This document shows, piece by piece, positions 44,464 through 53,379 of a stretch of 64,000 nucleotides of DNA. The position numbers and the translations under genes were made by a program. Positions within the stretch are counted from its first letter, which is position 1. Every line of letters starts with the position of its first letter. The DNA lies in NCBI RefSeq assembly GCF_021026335.1, contig NZ_JAJNCY010000010.1:1-64000 (forward strand), in the 5' to 3' direction. The notes beneath the pieces are model-generated. The model was given only the letters and a program-made list of their open reading frames with translations. It was not told where the DNA came from and made no database searches. Origin of the DNA: Rhizobium sp. C1 (GTDB lineage: Bacteria > Pseudomonadota > Alphaproteobacteria > Rhizobiales > Rhizobiaceae).

Positions 44464-44912
44464 GCCGCGTCCCGGGCCGCCGACATTTCGAGCAGGGAGA
44501 TCTTCAGTGCCTTGAGCGCGTTGAGAAGCCCTTCGCGTTCGCCCTCGCCGAGTTCCGAAACCATGTCGGCCAGCATCAATTTTGCCATGCGGCGGATTTC
44601 AGCCAGCATGGGCTCCGCCTTTGGCGTCAGGATCACGTTACGCGCGCGCCGATCGGTGGGGTCAGGCATTCGCTCTGCAAGGCCCAGACTTTCCAGCTTG
44701 TCGATATAGCCGCTCATCGTCATGGGCTCGACGCCCATCTTCTCGGCGATCTCGTTCTGGCGACAGCCTGAGCGATTGCCGATATTCAGGAGAGCACGCG
44801 CCTCGCCAGGCGTCAGTTCAAAGCCTGCCGTGGCAATACGCTTCTCGAATTCGGTCCGCTGAAGGCGGGCGACTTCTACAATGAGGAAACCGATGGATTC
44901 CGGTTCGATCAT
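44460..44912 (-). CDS. MarR family transcriptional regulator
   Basis: This 150-residue winged-helix regulator has recognition region RQNEIAEKMGVEPMTMSGYIDKLESLGL and wing PDPTDRRARNVILTPKA. The ATG at 44912 is preferred over 44969, because a dyad operator lies between them and the family's N-terminus begins there. It is coupled to the Bcr/CflA pump and preceded by the TAATAAG/CTTATTA dyad, the normal MarR-autorepressor layout. Confidence 0.9.
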   Translation of the reverse strand: MIEPESIGFLIVEVARLQRTEFEKRIATAGFELTPGEARALLNIGNRSGCRQNEIAEKMGVEPMTMSGYIDKLESLGLAERMPDPTDRRARNVILTPKAEPMLAEIRRMAKLMLADMVSELGEGEREGLLNALKALKISLLEMSAARDAA

Positions 44913-44930
44913 GATCTGGGTCCGTTCAAT

Positions 44931-44949
44931 TAATAAGGGTTTCTTATTA
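44931..44949. promoter_or_regulatory. probable MarR operator
   Basis: TAATAAG (44931-44937) and CTTATTA (44943-44949) form a perfect inverted repeat with a 5-bp centre, 18 bp upstream of the marR ATG. AT-rich dyads of this size just before the start are typical MarR sites. Confidence 0.65.
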
Positions 44950-44986
44950 TAACATGGCTGTGATTGCAAGGATTACAGGTTCTTTT

Positions 44987-45007
44987 TTTGGAACACCATG
45001 TTCCAAA
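44987..45007. promoter_or_regulatory. perfect 21-bp palindrome upstream of the peptidase gene
   Basis: TTTGGAACA (44987-44995) and TGTTCCAAA (44999-45007) are perfect inverted copies around CCA. TATATT (45023-45028) stands where a -10 would be if the palindrome covers the -35. It is a different sequence from the MarR dyad 38 bp away. Its regulator is not evident. Confidence 0.6.
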
Positions 45008-45063
45008 GGACCGACAGGACCCTATATTGCCAGGGATAATCGATTCATATGAGGATAACCCCA

Positions 45064-47127
45064 ATGGCGGACGCCCCCATCAATCCCGCGCTGATTCACT
45101 GGAACGGACTGAACGGCCTCCCGGATTTCGCCCTTATCGGCGATGACGATTTTGCGCCGGCTTTTGACGTCACTTTCAAGTTGCATGAAGCCGAAATCGA
45201 CGCAATCGCCAACAATCCCGAGGCGCCGACCTTTGAAAACACAGTGGTCGCGCTGGAAATCGCCGGTGACGAGCTGTCGCGCGTCTCCGCAATTTTCTGG
45301 AACCGGGCCGGGGCCGATACCAATGATGTGATTCAGGCGCTGGAGCGGGATATCTCGCCGAAGATGTCGCGTCATTATTCCAAGATTGGGATGAACGAAG
45401 CGCTTTTCAAGCGCATCGACACGCTTTGGGAGACGCGGGAGACGCTGAACCTCGATCTGGAGCAGACGCGTGTTCTGGAGCGCCACTGGAAGGGCTTTGT
45501 CCGTTCCGGCGCGAAACTGCCGCGTGCACAACAGGAGCGGCTGGCGGCCATCAACGAGCGGCTCGCCTCGCTCGGCGCAACCTTCGGCCAGAATGTGCTC
45601 GCCGACGAGAAGAGCTGGTTCCTGATCCTCAGCGACGAGGCCGATCTCGCCGGCCTGCCGGATTTCCTGAAGGACGCGATGGCCATACAGGCCGAGGCGC
45701 GAGGCGAGAAGGGAAAGTATGCGGTGACGCTGTCGCGCTCGATCATCGAGCCGTTCCTGACATTCTCCGACAGGCGAGACCTGCGCGAAACCGCCTTCAA
45801 GGCCTGGATTGCGCGCGGTGAAAACGGCGGCGCGACCGACAATCGCGGCGTGATTGCCGAGACGCTGACGCTGCGCGACGAGAAGGCGAAGCTTCTGGGC
45901 TATGCCAATTTCGCCGAAATGAAGCTCGACAACACAATGGCAAAGACGCCGGAAAACGTGAACGGCCTCCTGATGCAGGTCTGGGAAAAGGCGCGGGCGC
46001 GGGCCGCCGAAGAAGAGGCGGATATTGCGAAAGCCATCGCAGACGAGGGCAAGAACCACGACGTGAAGCCCTGGGACTGGCGGCATTATGCCGAAAAGAT
46101 CCGCGCGGAGCGCTTCAACTTCTCCGAAGGCGAGCTGAAGCCCTATCTCCAGCTCGAAAAGATCATTGAGGCCTGCTTCGATGTCGCCCGCCGTCTCTTC
46201 GGCATCACCGCGACGGAGCTCAAGGACGTGAAGGCGTATCACCCCGACGCCCGCGTCTTCGAGATCCGCAACGCGTCGGGCGCCTTGCAGGCCATGTTCG
46301 TCGGCGATTACTTTGCACGGCCCTCCAAGCGCTCCGGCGCCTGGATGAGTTCGTTCCAGAGCCAGCACAAGCTGACCCTGAAGAATGGCGACGAGGGCGA
46401 AATTCCGCTGATCTACAATGTCTGCAACTTCGCAAAGCCCGCCGAGGGCAAGCCGGCGCTGCTGTCGCTGGACGACGCGCGCACGCTCTTCCACGAATTC
46501 GGCCATGCGCTGCACGGCATGCTCTCGGACGTGACCTATCCGACCGTCTCCGGCACGGGGGTTTCGCGCGACTTTGTCGAACTGCCCTCGCAGCTTTATG
46601 AACACTGGCTGACGGTTCCGGAAATCCTCAAGACCTATGCTGTGCACTATGAGACCGGCGCGCCGATGCCGCAGGCGCTTCTCGACAAGGTTCTCGCCGC
46701 CCGCACCTTCAATGCGGGCTTTGCCACGGTCGAGTTCACCTCTTCCGCGCTGGTCGACATGGCGTACCACACCGCCGCCGAGCCGCCAGCCGATCCGATG
46801 GCGCTGGAAGCCAAGGTTCTCAAGGATATAGGCATGCCGGACGCCATGGTCATGCGCCACCGCTCGCCACATTTCCAGCACGTTTTCTCCGGCGACGGCT
46901 ATTCGGCAGGATATTACTCCTACATGTGGTCGGAAGTGCTCGACGCCGACGCCTTCTCGGCGTTCGAGGAAACCGGCGACGCCTTCAATCCGGCAATGGC
47001 GGAGAAGCTGAAGCTGAAGATCTACTCCTCCGGCGGCTCCATGGACCCCGAAGACGCCTACAAGGCCTTCCGCGGCAAGCTGCCGAGCCCGGAGGCCATG
47101 TTGCGGAAGAAGGGGCTGGCGGCTTAG
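45064..47127 (+). CDS. dcp: M3 family zinc metallopeptidase, peptidyl-dipeptidase Dcp-like
   Basis: This 687-residue cytoplasmic peptidase has zinc motif LFHEFGHALHGML (HExxH) near residue 478 and the downstream glutamate in the Dcp-like GTGVSRDFVELPSQLYEHW. The helical M3 scaffold spans the whole protein. The ATG at 45064 follows GAGGATAACCCC, and an upstream in-frame codon at 45049 is unlikely. It would remove dipeptides or degrade short peptides. The RDFVELPSQ form favours Dcp over oligopeptidase A, but the two are close relatives. It is monocistronic. Confidence 0.88.
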   Translation: MADAPINPALIHWNGLNGLPDFALIGDDDFAPAFDVTFKLHEAEIDAIANNPEAPTFENTVVALEIAGDELSRVSAIFWNRAGADTNDVIQALERDISPKMSRHYSKIGMNEALFKRIDTLWETRETLNLDLEQTRVLERHWKGFVRSGAKLPRAQQERLAAINERLASLGATFGQNVLADEKSWFLILSDEADLAGLPDFLKDAMAIQAEARGEKGKYAVTLSRSIIEPFLTFSDRRDLRETAFKAWIARGENGGATDNRGVIAETLTLRDEKAKLLGYANFAEMKLDNTMAKTPENVNGLLMQVWEKARARAAEEEADIAKAIADEGKNHDVKPWDWRHYAEKIRAERFNFSEGELKPYLQLEKIIEACFDVARRLFGITATELKDVKAYHPDARVFEIRNASGALQAMFVGDYFARPSKRSGAWMSSFQSQHKLTLKNGDEGEIPLIYNVCNFAKPAEGKPALLSLDDARTLFHEFGHALHGMLSDVTYPTVSGTGVSRDFVELPSQLYEHWLTVPEILKTYAVHYETGAPMPQALLDKVLAARTFNAGFATVEFTSSALVDMAYHTAAEPPADPMALEAKVLKDIGMPDAMVMRHRSPHFQHVFSGDGYSAGYYSYMWSEVLDADAFSAFEETGDAFNPAMAEKLKLKIYSSGGSMDPEDAYKAFRGKLPSPEAMLRKKGLAA

Positions 47128-47140
47128 GGCTCTCCCGCTT

Positions 47141-47276
47141 CGCCCCCCTCACCCCGCCTCCGCTCCGCTCGGCGGACCTCTCCCCGAAGGGGCGAGGGGG
47201 ACCGCAACGCTGCGGCATCCACCCTCTTCTCCCCATCGGGGAGAAGTGCCGAGCACAGCGAGGCGATGAGGGGGCG
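47141..47276. repeat. palindromic intergenic repeat of rhizobial type
   Basis: The element of about 136 bp is bounded by CGCCCCCCTCA (47141-47151) and TGAGGGGGCG (47267-47276). Inside are CTTCTCCCC-ATC-GGGGAGAAG (47226-47246) and CTCCCCGAAGGGGCGAG. The TTCTCCCC...GGGGAGAAG core with flanking CCTCA/TGAGG ends is characteristic of short palindromic repeats between rhizobial genes. No coding capacity is seen. It follows the peptidase stop by 13 bp. Confidence 0.75.
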
Positions 47277-47290
47277 CCACACCCGCCAAC

Positions 47291-47320
47291 AAAAAACCCG
47301 CCGGATCGCTCCGGCGGGTT
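47291..47320. terminator. bidirectional terminator between the peptidase and polyamine genes
   Basis: AACCCGCCGGA (47295-47305) pairs with TCCGGCGGGTT (47310-47320) around a TCGC tetraloop. The minus strand continues into a run of six T, so it is a strong terminator for the carboxynorspermidine dehydrogenase gene. Confidence 0.9.
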
Positions 47321-47343
47321 CTTCAATTCAATGATCCCAAATC

Positions 47344-48591
47344 TCAGGGCTCGATGAATTCCAGCGGGCGGTCGCCCTGTTCGTCGCGGATGCAGGTCTG
47401 CAACCCGATGCGGTTGAGGACGGCGAGGAAGGGCTGCGGCGGCAGTTCTTCGACATTCACCATCTTCTTCACATCCCAGACGCCCTTGGCGATGAGGATT
47501 GCAGCGGCAACCGGCGGAACGCCGGCGGTGTAGGAAATGCCCTGGGAGCCAACTTCGTTATAGGCTTCCTTGTGGTCGGCGACGTTGTAGATGAAGACTT
47601 CGCGTTCCTTGCCGTCCTTTGTGCCCTTCACGAAGTCGCCGATGCAGGTCTTGCCTTCGTAGTTGGGCGCAAGCGATGCCGGATCGGGCAGGCAGGCCTT
47701 GACGACCTTGAGCGGCACGACTTCCGAACCGTCAGCCAGCTTGACCGGCTGTTCAGAGAGCAGGCCGAGATTCTTCAGCACGGTGAAGACGTTGATATAG
47801 TGGTCGCCGAAGCCCATCCAGAAGCGCACGTCCGCGCCATCCATGTTCTTCGCCAGTGAATGCACTTCGTCATGGCCGCAGAGATAGGCGCGGCGCGTGC
47901 CGACGACCGGCAGGTCATAATCCTTGCCGATCTCGAACATCTTGTTCACCTGCCATTCGCCCTTCTGCCAGGAATAGACGACGCCGGTGAATTCGCGGAA
48001 GTTGATTTCCGGGTCGAAATTCGTGGCGAAATACTTGCCATGGCTGCCGGCATTGATGTCGACGATATCGACATCGGTGATCTTGTCGAAATACTCGTCC
48101 TTGGCGAGCTTGGCATAGGCATTGACCATGCCCGGGTCGAAGCCGGCGCCGAGAATGGCGGTGATGCCCTTCTCTTCGCATTCGGCGGCACGCTTCCACT
48201 CGTAGTTTCCATACCACGGCGGCGTTTCGCAGATCTTGTTAGGCTCTTCATGGATCGCGGTGTCGATATAGGCGACGCCCGTGTCCATGCAGGCGCGCAG
48301 CACCGACATGTTGAGGAAGGCCGTGCCGACATTGATGACGATCTCGGACTTGGTCGACTGGATCAGCGCGTTGGTGGCTTCGATGTCGAGCGCGTCGAGC
48401 GCATGGGCTTCAAACACGCCCGGCTGCTTCATGGCCTTCTTCTCGTGCACGGAAGCGATGATGTCATCGCATTTCGACTTGGTGCGCGAGGCGATATGCA
48501 GGTCGCCGAGGACGTCGTTGTTCTGCGCGCACTTGTGCGCAACCACCTGGGCGACGCCACCGGCGCCGATGATGAGAACGTTCTTCTTCAT
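47344..48591 (-). CDS. carboxynorspermidine synthase (dehydrogenase), saccharopine dehydrogenase family
   Basis: This 415-residue NADPH enzyme condenses aspartate semialdehyde with putrescine or diaminopropane to give carboxy(nor)spermidine. The Rossmann start is KKNVLIIGAGGVAQVVAHKC, followed by DIEATNALIQSTKSEIVINVG and ILGAGFDPGMVNAYAKLA, as in the saccharopine-dehydrogenase-like CANSDH family. The ATG at 48591 is used; AGGAG lies rather far upstream (13 nt). It is downstream of nspC with 57 bp between, forming the alternative spermidine pathway that replaces SpeE/SpeD. Confidence 0.93.
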   Translation of the reverse strand: MKKNVLIIGAGGVAQVVAHKCAQNNDVLGDLHIASRTKSKCDDIIASVHEKKAMKQPGVFEAHALDALDIEATNALIQSTKSEIVINVGTAFLNMSVLRACMDTGVAYIDTAIHEEPNKICETPPWYGNYEWKRAAECEEKGITAILGAGFDPGMVNAYAKLAKDEYFDKITDVDIVDINAGSHGKYFATNFDPEINFREFTGVVYSWQKGEWQVNKMFEIGKDYDLPVVGTRRAYLCGHDEVHSLAKNMDGADVRFWMGFGDHYINVFTVLKNLGLLSEQPVKLADGSEVVPLKVVKACLPDPASLAPNYEGKTCIGDFVKGTKDGKEREVFIYNVADHKEAYNEVGSQGISYTAGVPPVAAAILIAKGVWDVKKMVNVEELPPQPFLAVLNRIGLQTCIRDEQGDRPLEFIEP

Positions 48592-48648
48592 GATGAGGAC
48601 TAAACTCCTTGTGTCCAATCGTCAGAAGCCTTCCGGAAGCAGGTCGCT

Positions 48649-49746
48649 TCAGGACAGGCTTTGTTCGTAGTCCGCGAAGGTGAACTCGCGGACCGTCCTG
48701 ATGCTGCCATCCAATTCACGGATGGCGATTGACGGCATTTTCACGCCGTTAAACCAGTTCTTCTTGACCATGGTGTAGCCGGCCGCATCCTGGATGGAGA
48801 GGCGGTCGCCGGCCTTCAGTTCATGGTCGAATTTGAATTCGCCGAAAATATCGCCCGCCAGGCAGGACTTGCCGCAGACCATGTATTCGTGCGCACCCTC
48901 GTTCGGGGCCATCTTGGCCGACTGCCGGTAGATCAGCAGGTCGAGCATATGCGCCTCGATCGAGGAATCCACGATGGCGAGGTTCTTGCCGTTATAGAGC
49001 GTGTCGAGCACGGTCACTTCCAGCGTGGTGGACTTGGTGATCGAGGCCTCGCCCGGCTCCAGATAGACCTGGATGCCATAGGTGTCGGCAAAGCGCTTCA
49101 GCCGGTCGGCCAGCTTGTCGATCGGATAGTTCTCGCCGGTGAAGTGAATGCCGCCGCCGAGGCTCACCCATTTCATCTTCGCAATCAGATGGCCGAAATC
49201 CGCCTCGATCTTGCCGAGCATTTCCGAGAAGCGATCGAAATCGTCATTCTCGCAGTTGTTATGGAACATGAAGCCGGTGATCTTGTCGGCCACGGCCTCG
49301 ATCTTCGTTGCATCCCATTCGCCGAGACGCGAATGCGGACGGGCCGGGTCGGAGATCAGCCACTCGGAGGTCGAGACACGCGGATTGACGCGCAGGCCGC
49401 GAACCTTCGAAGAGGAGGCCGTATCGAAACGCTCGAGCTGGTTGATCGTGTTGAAGATGATCTTGTCGCAATTGTCGATCACTTCGCCGATCTCGTCGTC
49501 GCCATAGGCCACCGAATAGGCATGCGTTTCCTTGCCGAACTTCTCGCGGCCGAGCTTCACTTCATAGAGCGAGGAGGACGTCGTGCCGTCCATATACTCG
49601 CGCATCAGGTCGAAGACCGACCATGTGGCAAAGCATTTCAGCGCCAGCAGCGATTTCGCGCCAGAATTCTCGCGCAGCCATGCGATCTTCTCCATGTTGG
49701 GAAGAAGCTTCGCCTTGTCGATCAGGTAATAGGGTGTTTTCAGCAT
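48649..49746 (-). CDS. nspC: carboxynorspermidine decarboxylase
   Basis: This is a 365-residue PLP enzyme of the alanine-racemase-fold decarboxylase group. The PLP lysine is in SLLALKCFATWSVFD near residue 35, MKWVSLGGGIHF is the glycine-rich phosphate loop, and YLEPGEASI and VCGKSCLAGDIFGEF (catalytic Cys) complete the active site. It removes CO2 from carboxyspermidine or carboxynorspermidine, the final step after the dehydrogenase. The ATG at 49746 is used, not the TTG before it. A hairpin with a GTTTTG tail lies 50 bp upstream. Confidence 0.94.
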   Translation of the reverse strand: MLKTPYYLIDKAKLLPNMEKIAWLRENSGAKSLLALKCFATWSVFDLMREYMDGTTSSSLYEVKLGREKFGKETHAYSVAYGDDEIGEVIDNCDKIIFNTINQLERFDTASSSKVRGLRVNPRVSTSEWLISDPARPHSRLGEWDATKIEAVADKITGFMFHNNCENDDFDRFSEMLGKIEADFGHLIAKMKWVSLGGGIHFTGENYPIDKLADRLKRFADTYGIQVYLEPGEASITKSTTLEVTVLDTLYNGKNLAIVDSSIEAHMLDLLIYRQSAKMAPNEGAHEYMVCGKSCLAGDIFGEFKFDHELKAGDRLSIQDAAGYTMVKKNWFNGVKMPSIAIRELDGSIRTVREFTFADYEQSLS

Positions 49747-49796
49747 CAATCCTAAAGTCCGTGCCCCGGAAAAGATGGTGCGCCGAAGGCCAAAAC

Positions 49797-49844
49797 CCTG
49801 ACCCCGGCGCGCGAAGCGGCCCCCTTACCCCGGATGGGGTCAGG
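49797..49844 (-). promoter_or_regulatory. candidate attenuator or structured leader upstream of nspC
   Basis: CCTGACCCC (49797-49805) pairs perfectly with GGGGTCAGG (49836-49844) around 30 nt that can fold further (CCGG and GGCC blocks). On the minus strand the stem is followed by GTTTTGG, giving a terminator-like shape about 50 bp before the nspC ATG. It could attenuate the spermidine operon. No match to a named riboswitch is claimed. Confidence 0.45.
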
Positions 49845-49974
49845 AAACAATGCCCTAACGTGAATATGTGTCGGGAAAGTTACAGAGGCCGGCTTGCGGT
49901 TCATCAAGAAGGTAAATCCCGGGTTCAAAACTATTGAGCGATCGCGCCTTGTGGCGCAGGGTCGAATCTGAGAT

Positions 49975-49993
49975 TTAGAAAAGACATTTCTAA
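49975..49993. promoter_or_regulatory. operator-like dyad upstream of a Bcr/CflA pump
   Basis: TTAGAAA (49975-49981) and TTTCTAA (49987-49993) form a perfect inverted repeat with a 5-bp centre, 23 bp before the pump's ATG. No regulator gene is adjacent, so the repressor would be encoded elsewhere. Confidence 0.6.
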
Positions 49994-50016
49994 TATAAAG
50001 TCAGGCACTCTTCCTC

Positions 50017-51210
50017 ATGAAACCGGAAATCTTCAAGCTCGCGGTCATCCTCGCGCTGCTCGGCGCTGTCGGGCCCGTCGCGATCGACATGTACATTCCG
50101 GCCCTGCCGAAGATCGCCGCCGATCTGCATGCCGATGCCGCCGCGGCGCAATGGACGCTCATGTCCTTCTTCTCGGCCTTCGGCATCTGTCAGCTGATCT
50201 ATGGTCCCGCATCCGACAGCGTCGGCCGCAAGCCACCGCTCTATTTCGGGCTTGGCCTTTTCCTCGTTGCATCCGCCGCCTGCGCGCTCGCGCCCTCCAT
50301 GGGCTGGCTGATTGCCGCGCGCTTCGTGCAGGGCGTGGGAGCCGCTGCGGTCATGTCGATCCCGCGCGCCGTCATCCGCGATCTCTACACGGGAAGCGAC
50401 GCCACCAGGCTCATGTCCACGATCATGCTCGTCACGTCAGTCTCGCCCATGCTTGCTCCGCTGGGCGGCAGCGGGCTGATGGCCGCCTTCGGCTGGCCGG
50501 CGGTCTTCTGGTTTGCGGCGGGTACGGCGGGCGTCAGCCTCTTGCTCACCCGCTTCGGTCTCAAGGAAACCCTGCATCCGGAATATCGCACGCCCTTCGA
50601 GCTCAGCGGCATGATCGCCGCCTTCAAGGTGCTGATCCGCGACCGCAACTTTATCGGCCAGACGCTGATCGGCGGCGCCGGCATGGCGAGCTTCTTCGCC
50701 TTCCTCGCCACCGCGCCCTTCCTTTACACCCAGCATTTCGGCCTGACATCCACGCAGTTTAGCCTGGCCTTTGCCTTGAATGCGCTGGGCTTCTTCGGCT
50801 CCAGTCAGTTCGCGGCCAATCTCGGCAACCGCTTCGGCGCCATGCCCGTCGTGCGTTTCTGCGTGGCCGGTTTTGCCGTCGCGACCGTGCTGCTTTACAT
50901 CGTGTTCGCTACGGGCATCGGCTCGTTCGTCATGCTGGTCGGCCTGCTGATCGTCGCCAATGCCTTCCTCGGTCTCGTGATCCCGACCGCCATGGTGCTG
51001 TCGCTGGAAGAGCATGGGCCGATCGCCGGGACCGCCGCCTCGCTCGGCGGCACGATGCAGATGCTGATCGGCGCTGCGGCCATCGTTGGCGTCAGCGCCG
51101 TGTTCGATGGCAAGCCGGTCACGATGGCAGCCGTTATCGGCCTTTGCGGCGTGGTGGCGCTGATCGTATCATTGTTGATGCTGGGCGGTCGCCGCCCAGC
51201 GGTCGCTTAA
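50017..51210 (+). CDS. Bcr/CflA family MFS efflux transporter
   Basis: This 397-residue, 12-helix transporter has DMYIPALPKIAADLHADAAAAQ after TM1, the motif A loop YGPASDSVGRKPPLYFGLG and FVQGVGAAAVMSIPRAVIRDLY. It is the second Bcr/CflA-type pump in the window but is not linked to a regulator. The ribosome site is weak, and a dyad operator precedes it. It converges with the PAP2 gene, whose stop abuts its own. The substrate is unknown. Confidence 0.9.
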   Translation: MKPEIFKLAVILALLGAVGPVAIDMYIPALPKIAADLHADAAAAQWTLMSFFSAFGICQLIYGPASDSVGRKPPLYFGLGLFLVASAACALAPSMGWLIAARFVQGVGAAAVMSIPRAVIRDLYTGSDATRLMSTIMLVTSVSPMLAPLGGSGLMAAFGWPAVFWFAAGTAGVSLLLTRFGLKETLHPEYRTPFELSGMIAAFKVLIRDRNFIGQTLIGGAGMASFFAFLATAPFLYTQHFGLTSTQFSLAFALNALGFFGSSQFAANLGNRFGAMPVVRFCVAGFAVATVLLYIVFATGIGSFVMLVGLLIVANAFLGLVIPTAMVLSLEEHGPIAGTAASLGGTMQMLIGAAAIVGVSAVFDGKPVTMAAVIGLCGVVALIVSLLMLGGRRPAVA

Positions 51211-51924
51211 TTACCACCTAGGCCGCTTCAGCGAGAAACCGTGCTTGGCGAAGAACAGTGCGCTCATATAGGCATACCACAGGCCGAACGAGTAGCCGGC
51301 GATGACGTCGCTGAGGTAGTGCGCGCCGACCATGATGCGCGTCAGCGCGAGGAAGCCGCCAAGGATGAGAATCGGGATGCGGATCGACGGAAACAGCACC
51401 GCCAGCGCCATGGCCATGGCCCCATCCGTCGTCGAGTGACCGGAGGGAAAGCTTTCATAGAGATGGCCTGAGAAAGCTTTGAAGTGAAAGGCGCCTTCCG
51501 CATCGAAGAGCGGCGGCCGGGCGCGGCCGATGATGCGCTTGACGATATTGGTAATGATGCCGGAGAGCGCAACGCTCAGAAAGACATAGGCAGACGCGGT
51601 CGCTACATAGCGCAGTCTTACGCGCGCGGCGGCCGCAAGATCGCCGTACCGGATGATCAGAATGGCGGCGATAAAGACAATGCCGGTCAGCGTCAGGCTC
51701 CACCACGACTTGCCGATATCGGTCGTATTTTCGGCAAGAACGCGCAGCCAGTGCGGCTCATGACGCGCGGCGAGGGTCAACGCGCTGTCGCGAAACACCA
51801 TGGCCAACACGACGAGCAAGACAGTGATCGCGGCCCAGGTTTTCCAGCGGATCGGGGGAGTGGAGGCGGAATATTGCGCGCGGCGTTCCGCGAGCCAGTT
51901 CAGAAAGCCGTCGAGGCCCATCAT
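51211..51924 (-). CDS. PAP2 family membrane phosphatase
   Basis: This 237-residue inner-membrane protein has about six transmembrane helices. The acid phosphatase signature is KRIIGRARPPLFD (KxxxxxxRP), SFPSGHSTTDGAMAMAL (PSGH) and SRx5H-like TRIMVGAHYLSDVIAG with His and Asp intact. It is a lipid phosphatase candidate (undecaprenyl pyrophosphate, phosphatidylglycerophosphate or lipid A phosphate). Two ATGs are adjacent at the start. Exact substrate is unknown. Confidence 0.9.
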   Translation of the reverse strand: MMGLDGFLNWLAERRAQYSASTPPIRWKTWAAITVLLVVLAMVFRDSALTLAARHEPHWLRVLAENTTDIGKSWWSLTLTGIVFIAAILIIRYGDLAAAARVRLRYVATASAYVFLSVALSGIITNIVKRIIGRARPPLFDAEGAFHFKAFSGHLYESFPSGHSTTDGAMAMALAVLFPSIRIPILILGGFLALTRIMVGAHYLSDVIAGYSFGLWYAYMSALFFAKHGFSLKRPRW

Positions 51925-52059
51925 ATGCGTCAGTCGCCTTTCGCAACAAGATCCGGCCCAGGGGCAGGGATCGGAAACACAGGGGTGTGCGGCTTCTTAA
52001 ATGTAGAAAGCGCCGCACCGTTTCAACGGGTGCGACGCTCCGACACGTTATGATCGGCC

Positions 52060-53172
52060 TCAGGCTGACAGAGCCTTGAATTCCGTCAAAATTGCGTCAC
52101 CCATCTCGACCGTGCCGACCTTTGTGCAGCCGTCGGCCATGATGTCGCCGGTACGGATGCCCTTGTCGAGCGTGTTGGCGATCGCCTTTTCAAGATTGTC
52201 GGCTTCCGTGACCATGTTGAACGAGTAGCGCAGGCACATGGCGAAGGATGCGATCATGGCAATCGGGTTGGCAATGCCCTTGCCGGCAATGTCCGGGGCC
52301 GAACCGTGCACGGGCTCGTAAAGCGCCTTGCGCTTGCCGGTCTTGGCATCCGGCGCGCCGAGCGAGGCCGACGGCAGCATGCCGAGCGAACCGGTGAGCA
52401 TGGCGGCAACGTCCGAGAGCATGTCGCCGAAGAGGTTGTCCGTCACGATGACATCGAACTGCTTCGGCGCGCGCACCAGCTGCATGCCGCCGGCATCCGC
52501 CAGCATGTGCTCGAGCTTCACGTCGGAATACTTGTCCTTGTGCGTCTGGGTGACCACCTGGTTCCAGAGCACGCCGGACTTCATCACGTTGCGCTTTTCC
52601 ATCGAGCAGACGGAATTCTTGCGCGTCCGGGCCATCTCGAATGCGACGCCGGCGATGCGCTCGATTTCGTATGTGTCATAGACCTGCGTGTCGATCGCGC
52701 GCTTCTGGCCGTTGCCCAGATCGGTGATCGTCTTAGGCTCGCCGAAATAGACGCCGCCGGTCAGCTCGCGGATGATGAGGATGTCGAGGCCTTCGACCAG
52801 TTCCGGCTTCAGCGACGAAGCAGAGGCAAGCGCCGGGTAGCAGATGGCCGGGCGCAGGTTTGCGAAGAGTTCGAGATCCTTGCGCAGTCGCAGAAGGCCG
52901 GCTTCCGGGCGAACTTCGTAAGGCACGTCGTCCCACTTCGGACCGCCGACCGCGCCAAAGAGAACGGCATCTGCCGCCATGGCCTTGGCCATGTCGGCGT
53001 CGGAAATGGCCGCGCCATGCGCGTCATAGGCACATCCGCCGACGAGACCTTCGTCGGTGACGAAATTGGCGCCCTTTGCCTCGTTCATCCAGGCAATGAT
53101 CTTGCGGACTTCCGCCATGGCTTCCGGGCCGATGCCGTCGCCGGGCAGGAGGAAGAGATTGCGCGCTGTCAT
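52060..53172 (-). CDS. leuB: 3-isopropylmalate dehydrogenase
   Basis: This 370-residue NAD-dependent enzyme oxidises 3-isopropylmalate in leucine synthesis. It has [19 protein letters not shown] at the N-terminus and REAG-type substrate region [21 protein letters not shown]. The Arg/Tyr motif is [13 protein letters not shown], Lys-Asp residues are in [16 protein letters not shown]-type sequence ([12 protein letters not shown]), and the nucleotide site is [20 protein letters not shown]. The length is standard. It is monocistronic, and 271 bp separate it from the divergent His-rich gene. Confidence 0.97.
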   Translation of the reverse strand: MTARNLFLLPGDGIGPEAMAEVRKIIAWMNEAKGANFVTDEGLVGGCAYDAHGAAISDADMAKAMAADAVLFGAVGGPKWDDVPYEVRPEAGLLRLRKDLELFANLRPAICYPALASASSLKPELVEGLDILIIRELTGGVYFGEPKTITDLGNGQKRAIDTQVYDTYEIERIAGVAFEMARTRKNSVCSMEKRNVMKSGVLWNQVVTQTHKDKYSDVKLEHMLADAGGMQLVRAPKQFDVIVTDNLFGDMLSDVAAMLTGSLGMLPSASLGAPDAKTGKRKALYEPVHGSAPDIAGKGIANPIAMIASFAMCLRYSFNMVTEADNLEKAIANTLDKGIRTGDIMADGCTKVGTVEMGDAILTEFKALSA

Positions 53173-53379
53173 GTCGAAAGTCTCCTGAAAAGCTTGTGAT
53201 GGCGGGGTTCTTATAGCGGGAAATCCGGCATTTCAAGCGCGAGAGCGTCCTTGCCGGTACGGTTCGGTGTTTCCACGGGAGCAGCGTGGTGCGACAGGCT
53301 GCGGCATGACGGGTCGATGGATGAGACAAACGCCCGTCCGATATCGGAAAGACCAGAGAAAAGCCTTTATTCATTTTGT

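Noticed and set aside
44987-45007. LexA (SOS) box at the peptidase promoter
   Set aside because: GAAC-N5-GTTC spacing fits neither the alphaproteobacterial GTTC-N7-GTTC repeat nor the Gram-positive GAAC-N4-GTTC form.
45022-46881. 619-codon open frame on the minus strand
   Set aside because: It is the reverse-strand shadow of the M3 peptidase, whose HExxH motif and ribosome site are clear.
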